NCBI RefSeq assembly: GCF_019097595.1
Contig: NC_080731.1
Location: forward strand, 13,190,071-13,254,070
Direction of reading: 5' to 3'
Origin: Hemibagrus wyckioides
Taxonomy: Eukaryota; Chordata; Actinopteri; Siluriformes; Bagridae
DNA length: 64,000 nt
Shown piece by piece: positions 13,317 through 25,092 of the stretch. Below the pieces are notes generated by a model. That model was not told the origin of the DNA. It saw only the letters and a program-made list of their open reading frames with translations, and searched no databases. How positions within the stretch are numbered: the stretch's first letter is position 1; every line of letters starts with the position of its first letter. The translations under genes were made by a program, and so were the position numbers.

Positions 13317-13495
13317 CTTATAGATAATTTACAAATATACAAATATAATATGACATTTCTTTGAAAAGTATTATTTGCCTTGCTTTAAACTGAATTTTGC
13401 AGTGGAACTCTTTGTTGATAGACTTACGTTCCTTGCTGAGCTTCAGCCACTGACAGCACATGTATAACGCAAAGCAGAAATAAAAGGCCCGTCAT
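32..13495 (-). CDS. c5: Complement component C5, 34 exons, 3' end beyond window
   Basis: Secreted complement protein; convertase cleavage releases the anaphylatoxin C5a and C5b, which starts the membrane attack complex. Coding exons, 5' to 3' on the minus strand: 13495-13428, 13135-12940, 12711-12561, 12445-12375, 12294-12200, 12093-12011, 11919-11829, 11491-11386, 11281-11149, 10303-10188, 10073-9879, 9725-9528, 9435-9229, 9100-8942, 8765-8639, 8094-8026, 7820-7626, 7371-7291, 7198-7004, 6741-6661, 6546-6355, 4723-4640, 4441-4250, 4139-4052, 3947-3865, 3669-3530, 3343-3125, 2999-2939, 2831-2742, 2604-2398, 1357-1279, 994-835, 423-325, 228-32. Each has AG/GT borders and every junction keeps phase. 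C5, not C3 or C4, is shown by [40 protein letters not shown] and [12 protein letters not shown] where C3 has its GCGEQ thioester. The rest of TED, MG8 and C345C lie beyond position 1. Six anaphylatoxin-region exons are extra relative to ordinary C5. Confidence 0.96.
508..631 (-). mobile_element. Internally deleted Tc1-like fragment in a C5 intron
   Basis: Shares GGCCTCCATGTATCGGACTT, GAGATCTGGGAAATTTGGAG and TTTTTCCTGCTTCCAGCACA with the larger derivative at 53926-54491, but with most of the middle missing. It is a short, dead remnant in the intron between the exons at 835-994 and 325-423. Confidence 0.6.
2090..2165. repeat. Short interspersed repeat fragment in a C5 intron
   Basis: The stretch with AAAACCTGGACCCACACTGA and the CCTTTGCAGG that follows resembles the copy near 26780-26830 (AAAACCTGCACCAACACCGA). 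I recall this as a common teleost interspersed motif, class unassigned. Confidence 0.35.
3125..4139 (-). CDS. c5: C5 exons after C5a: alpha-chain MG6 remainder and MG7
   Basis: Four exons (4139-4052, 3947-3865, 3669-3530, 3343-3125) resume ordinary C5. Landmarks are [84 protein letters not shown] and [10 protein letters not shown]. The first exon must use the acceptor GAGTGCAG|AA; the nearer CTGCAG|GAGG would shift the frame into a stop, so phase decides the splice site. Confidence 0.94.
4250..4723 (-). CDS. c5: C5 anaphylatoxin cassette 4: linker 4 (RTKR) plus ANATO 4, the likely C5a
   Basis: Linker 4 (4723-4640, 84 nt) encodes [20 protein letters not shown] with a furin-type RTKR. ANATO 4 (4441-4250, 192 nt) starts [17 protein letters not shown], keeps six cysteines and ends SVTLARS. 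From the residue after RTKR to the LAR arginine is 225 nt, or 75 residues; human C5a has 74. The C-terminus LAR is the classical convertase-cleavage type (LGLAR in C3a, LGR in C5a). This is therefore the best candidate for the functional C5a. The next exon joins in phase and continues [18 protein letters not shown], the usual sequence after C5a. Confidence 0.92.
4502..4541. repeat. (ATT)n microsatellite
   Basis: A TTTA run followed by about nine ATT units, in the C5 intron between ANATO 4 and linker 4. Confidence 0.9.
4892..5500 (-). mobile_element. Non-autonomous Tc1-like element with imperfect terminal repeats
   Basis: The ends mirror each other: the left starts ACTTTGGAAAGTATTCAGAC and the right end, reversed, reads CTGGGTCAGAAAGTATTCAC, each followed by ACTTCAGT/TTTTGC-like sequence. 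Inside, AGTCTTGGTGGTTCCAAACT and TGTGGGACCTTATAAACATA are stretches I recall from dispersed fish DNA transposons. No coding capacity remains. It lies in the enlarged C5 intron between linker 4 and ANATO 3. Confidence 0.55.
6038..6091. repeat. (AAT)n microsatellite
   Basis: About eighteen AAT units in the intron between ANATO 3 and linker 4; it produces a spurious poly-Asn open frame. Confidence 0.95.
6355..6741 (-). CDS. c5: C5 anaphylatoxin cassette 3: linker 3 (QTDR) plus ANATO 3
   Basis: An extra cassette. Linker 3 (6741-6661, 81 nt, phase 1-1) encodes [20 protein letters not shown]; a single Arg remains at the processing position, which is not a furin consensus. ANATO 3 (6546-6355, 192 nt, phase 1-1) starts [17 protein letters not shown], has six cysteines and ends MDTLDHS. 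Relative to cassette 2 it lacks one Asn codon (NDELC against NNDELC) and has a Trp after ETC. The acceptor TTTCTTCTCTGCAG and the donor CAG|GTATTC are strong. Confidence 0.9.
7004..7371 (-). CDS. c5: C5 anaphylatoxin cassette 2: linker 2 (QKDH) plus ANATO 2
   Basis: An extra cassette. Linker 2 (7371-7291, 81 nt, phase 1-1) encodes [24 protein letters not shown] stands where the other linkers have a basic cleavage site, so furin should not cut. ANATO 2 (7198-7004, 195 nt, phase 1-1) starts [17 protein letters not shown], keeps all six cysteines (SCC, ETC, ELC, ECC) and ends MGTLDHS, with no activation-type arginine. Open reading frame, consensus splice sites and conserved cysteines argue for a used exon. 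It closely resembles cassette 3, introns included. Confidence 0.9.
7626..8094 (-). CDS. c5: C5 anaphylatoxin cassette 1: linker 1 (RPKR) plus ANATO 1
   Basis: Two exons. Linker 1 (8094-8026, 69 nt) encodes [19 protein letters not shown]; the Cys and RPKR match the human DEPC...RPRR region, so this is the ancestral beta/alpha processing site at about residue 677. ANATO 1 (7820-7626, 195 nt) begins [13 protein letters not shown] and keeps the anaphylatoxin cysteine pattern CC...C...C...CC (KPCC, DTC, ALC, RRCC). It is the most divergent of the four domains and ends VLLHRP, not the Leu-X-Arg end of a convertase-cleaved anaphylatoxin. Both exons start and end in phase 1. Confidence 0.93.
8203..8273 (+). 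repeat. SINE-like fragment in a C5 intron
   Basis: CAGGGATAGGCTCCA, then GATAACAAGGTTACTGAAAA and TGAATGAATAAA resemble, reversed, the repeat at 58905-59060 (ATTCATCTTCATTAACTGCT). A familiar fish short interspersed family, decayed. Confidence 0.45.
8512..8585 (+). repeat. Interspersed repeat fragment in a C5 intron
   Basis: GATGGGTTCTCTCAAGGTTG and CTCAAGGAGTTTTTCCTAGA match the copy at 39955-40075 and, reversed, the copy at 42520-42605. No coding content. Confidence 0.5.
8639..10303 (-). CDS. c5: C5 exons 10-15: MG4-MG6 and beta-chain C-terminal region
   Basis: Six exons carry the second half of the beta chain. Landmarks include [88 protein letters not shown] and [13 protein letters not shown]. 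The [17 protein letters not shown] block is specific to C5, which has an inserted glycine-rich stretch here. The last exon stops in phase 1 just before the linker with the beta/alpha processing site, as in human C5. Confidence 0.93.
10311..10490 (+). repeat. Interspersed repeat copy in a C5 intron
   Basis: Contains GAAATATTCAAACCGTCCCA, then TCTGGCACCAACAACCATGC and GATTGGCTGATTAGATAA-like sequence. A second copy lies at 57535-57720 (GAAATACTCAAACCAGCCCA). Probably a non-autonomous DNA transposon common in fish; class not resolved. Confidence 0.55.
11149..13135 (-). CDS. c5: C5 exons 2-9: macroglobulin domains MG1 to about MG4
   Basis: Eight exons encode the N-terminal beta chain. Recognisable C5 landmarks in order are [15 protein letters not shown] (MG1), [18 protein letters not shown] followed by [12 protein letters not shown] (MG2), [10 protein letters not shown] and FEVKEYVLPSISV (MG2/MG3), [18 protein letters not shown] (MG3) and the end of exon 9, LLKESTG, matching the ESTGG of human C5. 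Intron 1 (13136-13427) carries the long TTA/TAA inverted microsatellite. Domain limits follow the known C5 fold and are approximate. Confidence 0.92.
13234..13315. repeat. Inverted (ATT)n-(AAT)n microsatellite in C5 intron 1
   Basis: About twelve ATT units run directly into about fourteen AAT units. Because one is the complement of the other, the tract is an almost perfect long palindrome. Confidence 0.95.
13428..13495 (-). CDS. c5: C5 exon 1: start codon and signal peptide
   Basis: The first coding exon encodes [20 protein letters not shown], a typical signal peptide with a leucine-rich core and small residues before the likely cleavage after Ala. It ends QQG plus two bases of a Thr codon at a GTAAG donor. 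Exon 2 supplies the third base and continues [11 protein letters not shown], the usual mature start of the C3/C4/C5 beta chain. This Met is the only one in frame that gives a signal peptide of normal length. Confidence 0.93.
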
Positions 13496-13575
13496 AGTGC
13501 TGTCGTAGATCCACTCAGTGAAAGATAAAGCTTAGATAAATGCTGCTGCTTTTAGGCTTTCTTTGCTTGTTTTCA

Positions 13576-13589
13576 GTTAATCATGAACC
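13576..13589 (-). promoter_or_regulatory. HNF1-like site in the C5 promoter
   Basis: About 85 bases upstream of the C5 start codon the minus strand reads GGTTCATGATTAAC, one mismatch from the palindromic HNF1 consensus GGTTAATNATTAAC. HNF1 drives many hepatocyte genes and C5 is mainly made in liver, so position and factor make sense. This is inference from the motif only; binding is not shown. Confidence 0.4.
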
Positions 13590-13727
13590 AGAGTGTCTCA
13601 TGATGCAAGAACTACCAGAAAATGCTGCTAAAGGGCTGAGTGCATGGACCTTGGTCTAAATCCCACACAGTGAAACCAAAATAACTGTAACTGTGCAGAT
13701 TTCTTTAACATATACATCTCACAATAA

Positions 13728-13759
<32 letters not shown>

Positions 13760-14374
13760 GTTGTTATATTGTGTTATGTTAAGAAGAAGAAGTTGCTAAG
13801 TTGTTGTTATTGTTGATGATAATGTTAGTTTCACACAACTTTAATAAGTGTCTAGAAGGTCCATAATCAGCGTAAGACACTAATCATTTAAGTTTGCAAG
13901 GTTTTGTACCAAGAAGCAATGCATATATGTCTAAAATGACCTAACATATATGTGGTTCCATATAAAAAAGATAAAATAAATAAAAGTCTACTGGTGTATT
14001 TGCTGTAGCACAGGGTTTTTCAGTGTTGTGCAATATATAGTCACATGACTTTCTGGACATCAAGTCAGTTGTACTATTGATTGACTGGAAATGAGCCAAA
14101 TGTGGATATATAACAGCTACTCTAACAACCTAAACTTTTATTATTATTGACTTGCTCTATCTACTGTTAAAGATAGACCATTTTTATGTGGTATTCATCA
14201 TTTGATTTAAATCTTTCCATCTTTTAGGTGTCTTTATTATTTTCCTCTTAAAAACTAACTTTAATATGAACGTTATATGAAATAGATGAACCAGCATAGA
14301 TTATTATTAATGATGACAAAGCAAGCAGCAAGAAGGCAGAAATAAACATTATACTGAAAGTGATTATGTAATCA

Positions 14375-14412
14375 TTTATTTGCATACAATGTGAATATTC
14401 AAAGAGTTTATT
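14375..14412 (-). terminator. Candidate polyadenylation signals for prdm12
   Basis: Two AATAAA hexamers on the minus strand lie about 750-790 bases beyond the prdm12 stop codon. This would be a reasonable 3' UTR length, but AATAAA is common in such AT-rich DNA, so the call is weak. Confidence 0.3.
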
Positions 14413-15162
14413 TCAGAAAACAAAAGTACATAATATAATATAGCCAATTATTCTTATTTACGTTTTACATACATACACAAATAAAGTGACTGTTCAGTAA
14501 ATTGCAGAAGTAGTAGATTTTAAAATTATATTCACATTACTTTACAAACCTTACACAGATATTTTACAATTTTGTGCTCCCGAATTTTACTCTCTAGAGG
14601 CGACATGCAGGTCAGTAGGTGGAGACAGTGAGGCTTAAAAATCTCTTGGTTTCAGACCGTCCTCATATTCACTGATACACAACGGCACCCTTAATGTGCA
14701 TTCTTTGAAGTTTTATGACAAAAAATATTGTGACTATTTTTCTGTCACCTAATTATTGTAGGGCATTATAGCATGCTGGCACTCCTTTTTACACTGGAAC
14801 AATTTTGCATGCAAGATTTAATCGATTAAACACGTTGACTGACCATCTCATTGACATTGCTTGCTCTTGGAGGAGCCACATATAACAGATATCAGTAGAC
14901 TGAAGGCTTCTACTCGGCATCTTCTGCTATTTCTGCCTCGGAGAATTCAACACAATAAGCGTACAAAACCCACACTCTCTTGCACATGTCAGTACTGTCA
15001 TAACTTGAGCTGTTCAGCCCCGTGCATCGAGTACACCGAGTCTCCAGCACACAACCAAGAGCATGAACGACACAGCATCCACTAAGAGGATGTGCAACTT
15101 CAGAAAGCGTTATGTGCTCTATGAGGCTGTAAAGTCTGAAAGCAGAGGGACACTTTCACAGC

Positions 15163-18243
<3,081 letters not shown>

Positions 18244-18452
18244 AATTTCTGATCTCACTACGATTTAACACCCTTCGTTAGAAATGTCACTTATCTGGAA
18301 ATAAATCGGTTATACAACCAGACAAAGTCTTATTTAAAAAACAATCATGTGACTATTTTTATATTGTCAGAAAAGAAATCTCTATCTAAACTCGATCTGT
18401 CTCCGTGGAGCGCAGTGCTGAAAATGTTTCTCTTCTGCAGGCTCCCAGTGGG

Positions 18453-18461
18453 CTTTATATA
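18453..18461 (-). promoter_or_regulatory. TATA box of prdm12
   Basis: The minus strand reads TATATAAAG about 210 bases upstream of the prdm12 start codon, in a CpG-containing stretch. Transcription would then start near 18425, leaving a 5' UTR of about 180 bases. Motif-based inference. Confidence 0.5.
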
Positions 18462-21400
18462 CGCGTGAGGGTCTGACCTGCGGTAATTAGTTATTAATGA
18501 CCCACCCCTTGTGTGCTGTGTGTCTGTAGACTTGTTCTAGCATGGGGGAAACGCACGCTATTTATTGAGTGGCCATCAGGTGGGGGCTGTGTGTGTGTGT
18601 GTGTTCAACATTCAACAAGCTCGTTTTTACTAAAAGAAGCAGCCTCTCTGTCACACTTGTGAAAATGGCCCACACTGGCTCTCCTGGCAGGGAAAACGCT
18701 AAGCACACCAGAGACACAACATGGAGTCTCTGCATGAAAACAAGCTGGAATGATGGATGGATTACCAGAAAAATGATGCTACTTAAATTTTGGCAGAAAC
18801 GTCTAAAAAAAGTTAGAAGTTAAGCAATCTGACAGCCGAGCTTATTTATTTGACTGATATGCTGTAGACTATATTTACAGCAATTATTACTGTCAGAGAA
18901 AATAAAAATAACGGCAAAAAATAAAAAAATAAAGCACTGAAACGGTAAGGAAAAAAGTAATTTACACATGTTATAAATGAACATAGCAGTTTAACATGCG
19001 TTCATATTTAATTTTTCGTTTTAGTGCAATTTTCTAATAAACACTAAACACTGCAAACTGTTATCCCAATCCAAGACAACCATTAGTTTAAAAATTAAAC
19101 GATTAAAAAAGAAGACAAAAAAGAAAAAGAAAAATATATTCACAGAACAACTGAATGTTATATCCAGCATCTTAGTAAACATACCGAAATTAAAAGCATA
19201 TATTCCAGTTGAATAGATTTTAATGACGTTCTTAAGCTCAATAATATGTAAAGCCGCTTGGGTCAAGTCTTTTATTTCGTTCTTTTTCAGGCCAAAGTGA
19301 TTTAATATTCATGGATATTAATTTAAAGTCTTTAGGTATTGTAAGAGGGGAATATGGGCTTTTCTTTGAATAGCTCCACGTCTTTCTCCCTTCTCTTTTT
19401 CAAGGTTGATGGACTGAGCTTAAATGGGCCGCTTTCCCCCCTTTTTCCAACAGGGAGGACATCTTTATTCCGTCCCCCGGCTTGCAGGGTTTCCCATTCA
19501 ACTCTCTCCGATGTAATGTCGGCCGCAAAAATCAATCTTTCACGGTGTTCTTTGAGGGCGATTTGACATCCGTGCACTCGTGTTTTTCTTCTCCTTTGGG
19601 AGGACTACAAGGGGAAGGTCCGAAAAAAGTCTGGTCAAGGTTGGGGTCTGGGAGAGAGGAGAGGGTGAAACGGGACATGAGCGAGAGCGCGATGCTGGTT
19701 TAGACCTAAGCGCGAGACAGAGAGGGAGACAGTAGGTGAGTGGCAGGGCATGAAAACAGATTAGGACTCAACAGCTGCTTTTTGTGGGACCTTAACCCCC
19801 CCTCCAGGTTTCTCCCCTTATTAGGCATGTGCCCCTCCTCGGTGAACAGGATTTGCACACACTTAGATTGATTTATATTTATTGTAATTAAATATTTATT
19901 GCACTTTTATTGGGTTCATACAACAAATAAAGATTCAAGAGGTTGTTCTTGAAAATCTGAAATAGTAAGCTGACCTGAGGCAAGCAAATATAGTTGGCCA
20001 CTTAATAAATATACATATATTCCAAATTTAGATTAAAAAAACCCATAAAGCTCTGAAATCGTGAGGGAATAGACATTGCATTAGAATAATACATTTACTT
20101 TTGTGCATATTAACCATTTATAAAGCAGTGTTCATGGCGCTTATGAATTCACAAATGCGTAAAAGGCGCAGTTAATTTCTGAAGTTTTGAGATAAAACAA
20201 ACTGAACCTGAAACAAACTGAATAAAAAGAAACCGAACCTTTTCCGATGCTTCTTAAAATTATTACAGAGCCCCACTGCAATGATCCTGGCGTTTACATC
20301 ACACACATGACTCTTATAATCTCATTTCTAGTGATTCAAAAATGATTATGGTCATACGCGTATACTACAGTAGCACATATGTAAGATTAATTTTAATAAA
20401 GCACCTGTTGGTGAAAATAAAACACAATAATTATTTATAGTTGCTTGTGCTCAACGACGCCCTAAAATTCTGCTAAAGGGTAGATGAATTCTGAAAAGTC
20501 TTAAACGGAACTGGTGAAAAAAGTTACATACGAAGTAAAGGCGAGACAGAGAAAAAGACTTGTACTGAAGCATTGCGCTTAAAAGACTCGAATTAATATT
20601 TAATTTGAAAATTAGATGCAAATGACAACGTGGATATAAATGTAAGCCTAATAATAGCGGGATAAAGAGACGTTCTCCTTGCGCGTAATGCACTTAGCAT
20701 TCATGGCCTTAGCGCTTCCCAGAGCGCTTCAGTTTGCACAAAGCAGCAAGCTGTTTCGGGCTGCTTTTATCACAAAAGAAAGGGGACAAAAATCCCGGAA
20801 TAATAGAGATTTGCAAATGTTTTTCAACTGATCTGACTCAATGAACACTGGATTTTTTCAGACTAAGAAAAATAGAAGAGTCTGCCTGCAAAGCTGAATT
20901 GGGAGCATGGAGAAGAGGTGGGTTTTATATGGTTGGATATAAAATTTAATTAGCGTAGTACAGCCCTTGAAAGACAATGGGGGGTTCAATACGTACCCAA
21001 TCTGAATCTCACTTGGGATCCAGACCGCGGAAAGTCAAAAGAATTAGAGAGAGAAAGGCGAGCTTTTTTTTTTTTCAGAGAAGCTTCAGAGAAAAGCGGG
21101 GAAAAGACCGAGGCGGACGGCAGGTGACTGGCACGCGCAAAAACAAGGGGGGACACTTTTGGCACACAGCTGATTATTTGAAAGAGAGAGGAGACACAGC
21201 AAAACAAAATAGAGGTTTCTTCAGGTCTGAGCCACTTAGACCAGCTGAGGCGGAGAGCGCGAATAAAACAGAAACAGGAGGACAAACAGAAAGCCCGGAG
21301 ACTCCGCACGCGCGCTCTTGGGAACGCACCCAAATGGTGGACTAACACCGACGAGCAATATCATCACGCGACAATTAATGCATATTCATCACTCGAGGTG

Positions 21401-22000
21401 TATTTTTTTTCTAACAATAAAGCCAAAGCGTCGAGCGTTTTTTGACGAAGGGACCGTGTTGCAGCACGTGCTCAAATCGCATGAACCCGTTTCAAAAAGA
21501 GGAGCGTCTGCGTTTGGCTGGAGTGTTTTAATTACTTTCATTAATGTGGGCATTTGTACGCTTAAGTGTCTTGCCTTTTTAGTTGCAACAATATTTTGCA
21601 AACGAAATTTGTGCATTAAAAATTTTAAGAATACTAAAAGAATACAAATATGCGCGGATTTTTTTTTTTTTTTTTTTTGCCTGATAAATTCTGAATTCTG
21701 GTTTTGTTGTCACGACCTGTCAATTCTACACCAATTAATTTGCAGAGACATTTATTGCAATGTACTTAGTGCTTTAATGCAAACCGATTCATCTCCGGGT
21801 ACAGAGGCACTTTAACGAAGCACTACGCACAGAGCAGTGCGACATTTAAAGAATCCCTGCAGTTAACATGCAGCACAGTGAAAAAAGCACAAGTGGAATC
21901 CAAAAACAGCAGTATTTCATTGGCAATAAAATACCTGGCGTGCAAATACGTTAAAATACAACAATAAGCGGTGTTTAAGACTAATTTCTAAACACAATGA
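18462..22000. other. prdm12 upstream region, candidate enhancer islands, no gene
   Basis: Two GC-richer islands (about 19380-19720 and 20980-21340) stand in AT-rich DNA. They hold open frames of up to about 120 codons on both strands, but none has a recognisable domain or clear splice structure. The islands may be CpG-rich regulatory sequence of prdm12 or exons of a non-coding RNA; neither can be proved from sequence. Confidence 0.4.
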
Positions 22001-24699
22001 CTGATCTATCCAGAACCCTTAACGCAAATAAATGACAAATCATGCTATAAAATCTATTTTATTTTCACTATTTTATTCTTAACAGCTCTTTATTTATTTT
22101 TAAGCCTTATTTCCATGATTCCTATAACAAATCTCCCAAATGAACCTTGATGGAACTGTTGAACTTGTCAAGGTTCTTCATAAAACTGCGCAGAGAACAT
22201 TAAAAGTTTATTCACATCCTTTTGCAGATCCTTTATTCCTGCTTTTTAAACCTACCATATTAAAAAAAATAATAATACCCGAACAAACTGGGGGAAAAAT
22301 AAACGTCCACTCCTGCAACACGCAAAGAGATTAATTACTTCTGACTAGTTTTTCCTGTATTGTAGAGAAATGTTTCAAAGCAATGAATAGACTCAGCCCT
22401 GGAGCATAGTATGAAAATAAAGCCTTGTATTACTTTAGCTATAATAATTTTACTCTTTCGGTGCTGTGTTCAAAAGATCAGACTGTACAAACATTAACAG
22501 TAATTTTCACATTACATACAGCAAGCACACAAACACAGAACGTATATCTTCACATTGGTCAGACCATAGCATACAAATCTGAGATACGATTTAATTTAAT
22601 ATTAATCAATACATTTATTTATTCCTAAAGAGAATGCTATTTGAAGAGTTGCATTTGGAAACAGCTGCCAACAGAGTCCAGGGAGACAGAGACAGACTTG
22701 CTCAGTGGGTGAACACGACAGTGCTCACAGTGGATGGATTTAGCAAATCACCATGACATATTAAAAGGGAAAATGTGGCATTTTGGTTGAATATTCTCAA
22801 TCTGTCACCATTCTTTCTCCATAAAGAAGCTGTTCACTGTTCATATCTAACATAACCATCTTCAGTATCACACAACATCAACCATTATCAAATCTGACTG
22901 AAATATTGAAATACACATTAAACATAAAATGTAAATAGTATTGTAGTTTAATAAACCTGGACAAAAACATCAGAGGAAAGGATTCCTGTATTGCACACGG
23001 TTGTAGTCAAAGACTTAGAAGCACTAAAGAAAGTTTAATCACATTTGAACCTCAAACTACAAAACACAACAGAGCTGCAGAAAATGAAGAAGCTACACAT
23101 GCAGTTGAACACACCAAGTACTTGAAACCAGGAAGCAGAATCAACACAGAAGAATTAGAAAGTTGAATACTTAATAACAAAATAGAGTATAAGATTAGCA
23201 TTAAAGTGGTTCAGAATGGTAGGCATATGCAAAATCAAAAAAAGGAAAAAGATGCTAAATACAGGAAATATGGGACAGTTGCAGGCGATAAAAATGATAG
23301 AGTTCCTAATAAAAAGAACTTGGAAAAAAAGCCAAATAAGTCCACATGAGTAAAATGCAATAAAATAAATTCTATTTGTTTAACTCAAAGTGGCTTGAAG
23401 AAATCCAGCTATAGATGTGCAAGCCAGAGGCAACTGTGTCAAAGACAAAATCCCTGAAACAACATGAGGAAGAAATGTTGGAAAGAACCTGACTGAAATG
23501 GGAACCCATCCTCTTCATGGTGACACCAGATAGTGAGGTCATTATATCATTATACTAAAACTGCTGTAAAAGAGCAAACAGGATCTTGACTATGAATATA
23601 TTGTAAATAAGAGTCTTGGGATGAGCACAGGACAGTCTTTATGATAAAAGCAGTAGTTCTTATAAGATACAAACCTACAGATTGTCCACAAAATCAACAG
23701 GTTGAGTCATGGGTATTAATCATTTTTGGGTAGTGCAGATTATTGGAGTATCAATGTGTGATCATCCATAGCAGCAGGACATGAGTCACAACTGCAAAAT
23801 ATCCAGATAAATGACGTAGGAGTAGAAGTAGTCATTCAGGAGGAATTACACAGGACTGTGGATAAGAGGAGCCACAGCAGTAGCATTGTGTCAGGATCAG
23901 ATACTAGCATCAGGCAGCAGGGGTCAGGTACAGCTAAACAGAGAGAGTGAAGATTATTAGGTATGCTCTTAACCTACAGGTGATGTAAAAGGGGGTACAT
24001 TGTAAACAGAGCTCTGACACCATAAATAAAGGGCGAGATAGAAAGTAACACAAATATGAGGGCACAGAGAGAAATAAAGCAACCAGTCCTTCCAGCACCA
24101 ACAAACCTGGTTGACTGCTTGATGGAGGCAACAGTTTCTTGCTTCTGAGCACTAACTAGAATGCTGTTCCTTAGTTGGGATGGTTGGTACGCTCTTACCC
24201 TCTTAAAAATAGGATACTTCAGAGGTCATGTACAGGGTTATTAATAGCATATACGGTTCTTAGCCTCCTAAAAGGGTTCTGGTTTGAGTCTGCTGTGATG
24301 GAGAAACACCCTGTTGTTGAGTTCTACATAGAACTCTCAGCAGTACCCTCAGAGGGGAAACCAAAGGATCCTTAACGAGATAAAATATTCACTATTTATT
24401 TGTCTTGTAGTTTTCATTGTTCTAGATGCTGACATAGAAGATGCATTTATAAATTCAAAGCGAGATTTGTGGATCACAATAGTGTAGATAAAAACAAGCA
24501 AGACGATCAAGTGCTTCATAGGTCACTGGAATTATTTTATAATTTATGCAAACCTATACTGTGAGCCATTGTAGTGTGGATTAAACAGGAATAATATGGT
24601 TATTTTGCAACTTTCTGTTTCTACTCAGCACTGGCTCATGCTTTCTGGACTAACCAGAGGTTTTACTCTTACTGGAGCATCCCAAAAGTCTGATTAGTC
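22000..24699. other. Gene-free stretch, partly decayed repeat
   Basis: No supported gene. From about 23500 leftover repeat motifs appear in reverse (GGGAACCCATCCTCTTCATG resembles the 39955-40075 family), and the block may be the 3' part of the LINE remnant at 24700-25092. The rest is AT-rich unique-looking sequence. Confidence 0.4.
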
Positions 24700-25092
24700 A
24701 TAACAGAGAAATTTAATACCCAGAGCTAGTTCAGTATATAATGGGAAAGACAGTTGGCCTAGACCAGAGCCTTGTGGAAAAGCAAACTTCATTTTTTAAT
24801 GCACAGAGATGTTACCATTAACATTAGCCATTAAAGTGAGACCTGAGCCAGGAAACAGCTGTTCCCTTAAGGTTGACAACATTTTCCATTTCATCAGAAT
24901 ATTTTTATCTGTGCTATTAATAGCTTCAAAGAAATCATTTAATGCAAGAAAATAGCCATGACTGTGATCAGAGACCAGTAGCAGGTCATCAACTACTTTA
25001 ACCAGTGCTGCCCCAGTACTGTGAGGAGGCTTAAATACAAGTGATTCTTGTACAAATACGAGCTTAGTTGTTACATCCAATGCTACATCCAA
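24700..25092 (-). pseudogene. Decayed LINE reverse transcriptase fragment
   Basis: The minus strand translates to TGAALVKVVDDLLLVSDHSH and, after a stop, FPQGSGLGQLSFPLYTELAL. These resemble the LINE (L2/Rex-like) reverse transcriptase segments with pattern ALVKV-NDLL--SD and VPQGSVLGP-LF-LY. The catalytic AFD motif between them is degenerate (FFEA) and stops interrupt the frame, so it is dead. Confidence 0.6.

Larger units (their letters stand above)
13496..15162. other. Spacer between the prdm12 stop codon and the C5 start codon
   Basis: AT-rich, with no long ORF. It must hold the prdm12 3' UTR on its right and the C5 promoter and 5' UTR on its left. It contains an (AAT)n tract (13727-13759) and two AATAAA hexamers on the minus strand (14375-14380 and 14407-14412). 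No other gene is seen. Confidence 0.6.

Noticed and set aside
20977..21815. ORFs of 120-165 codons upstream of prdm12
   Set aside because: No recognisable domain, present on both strands, low-complexity composition, no splice-supported structure; more likely regulatory DNA.
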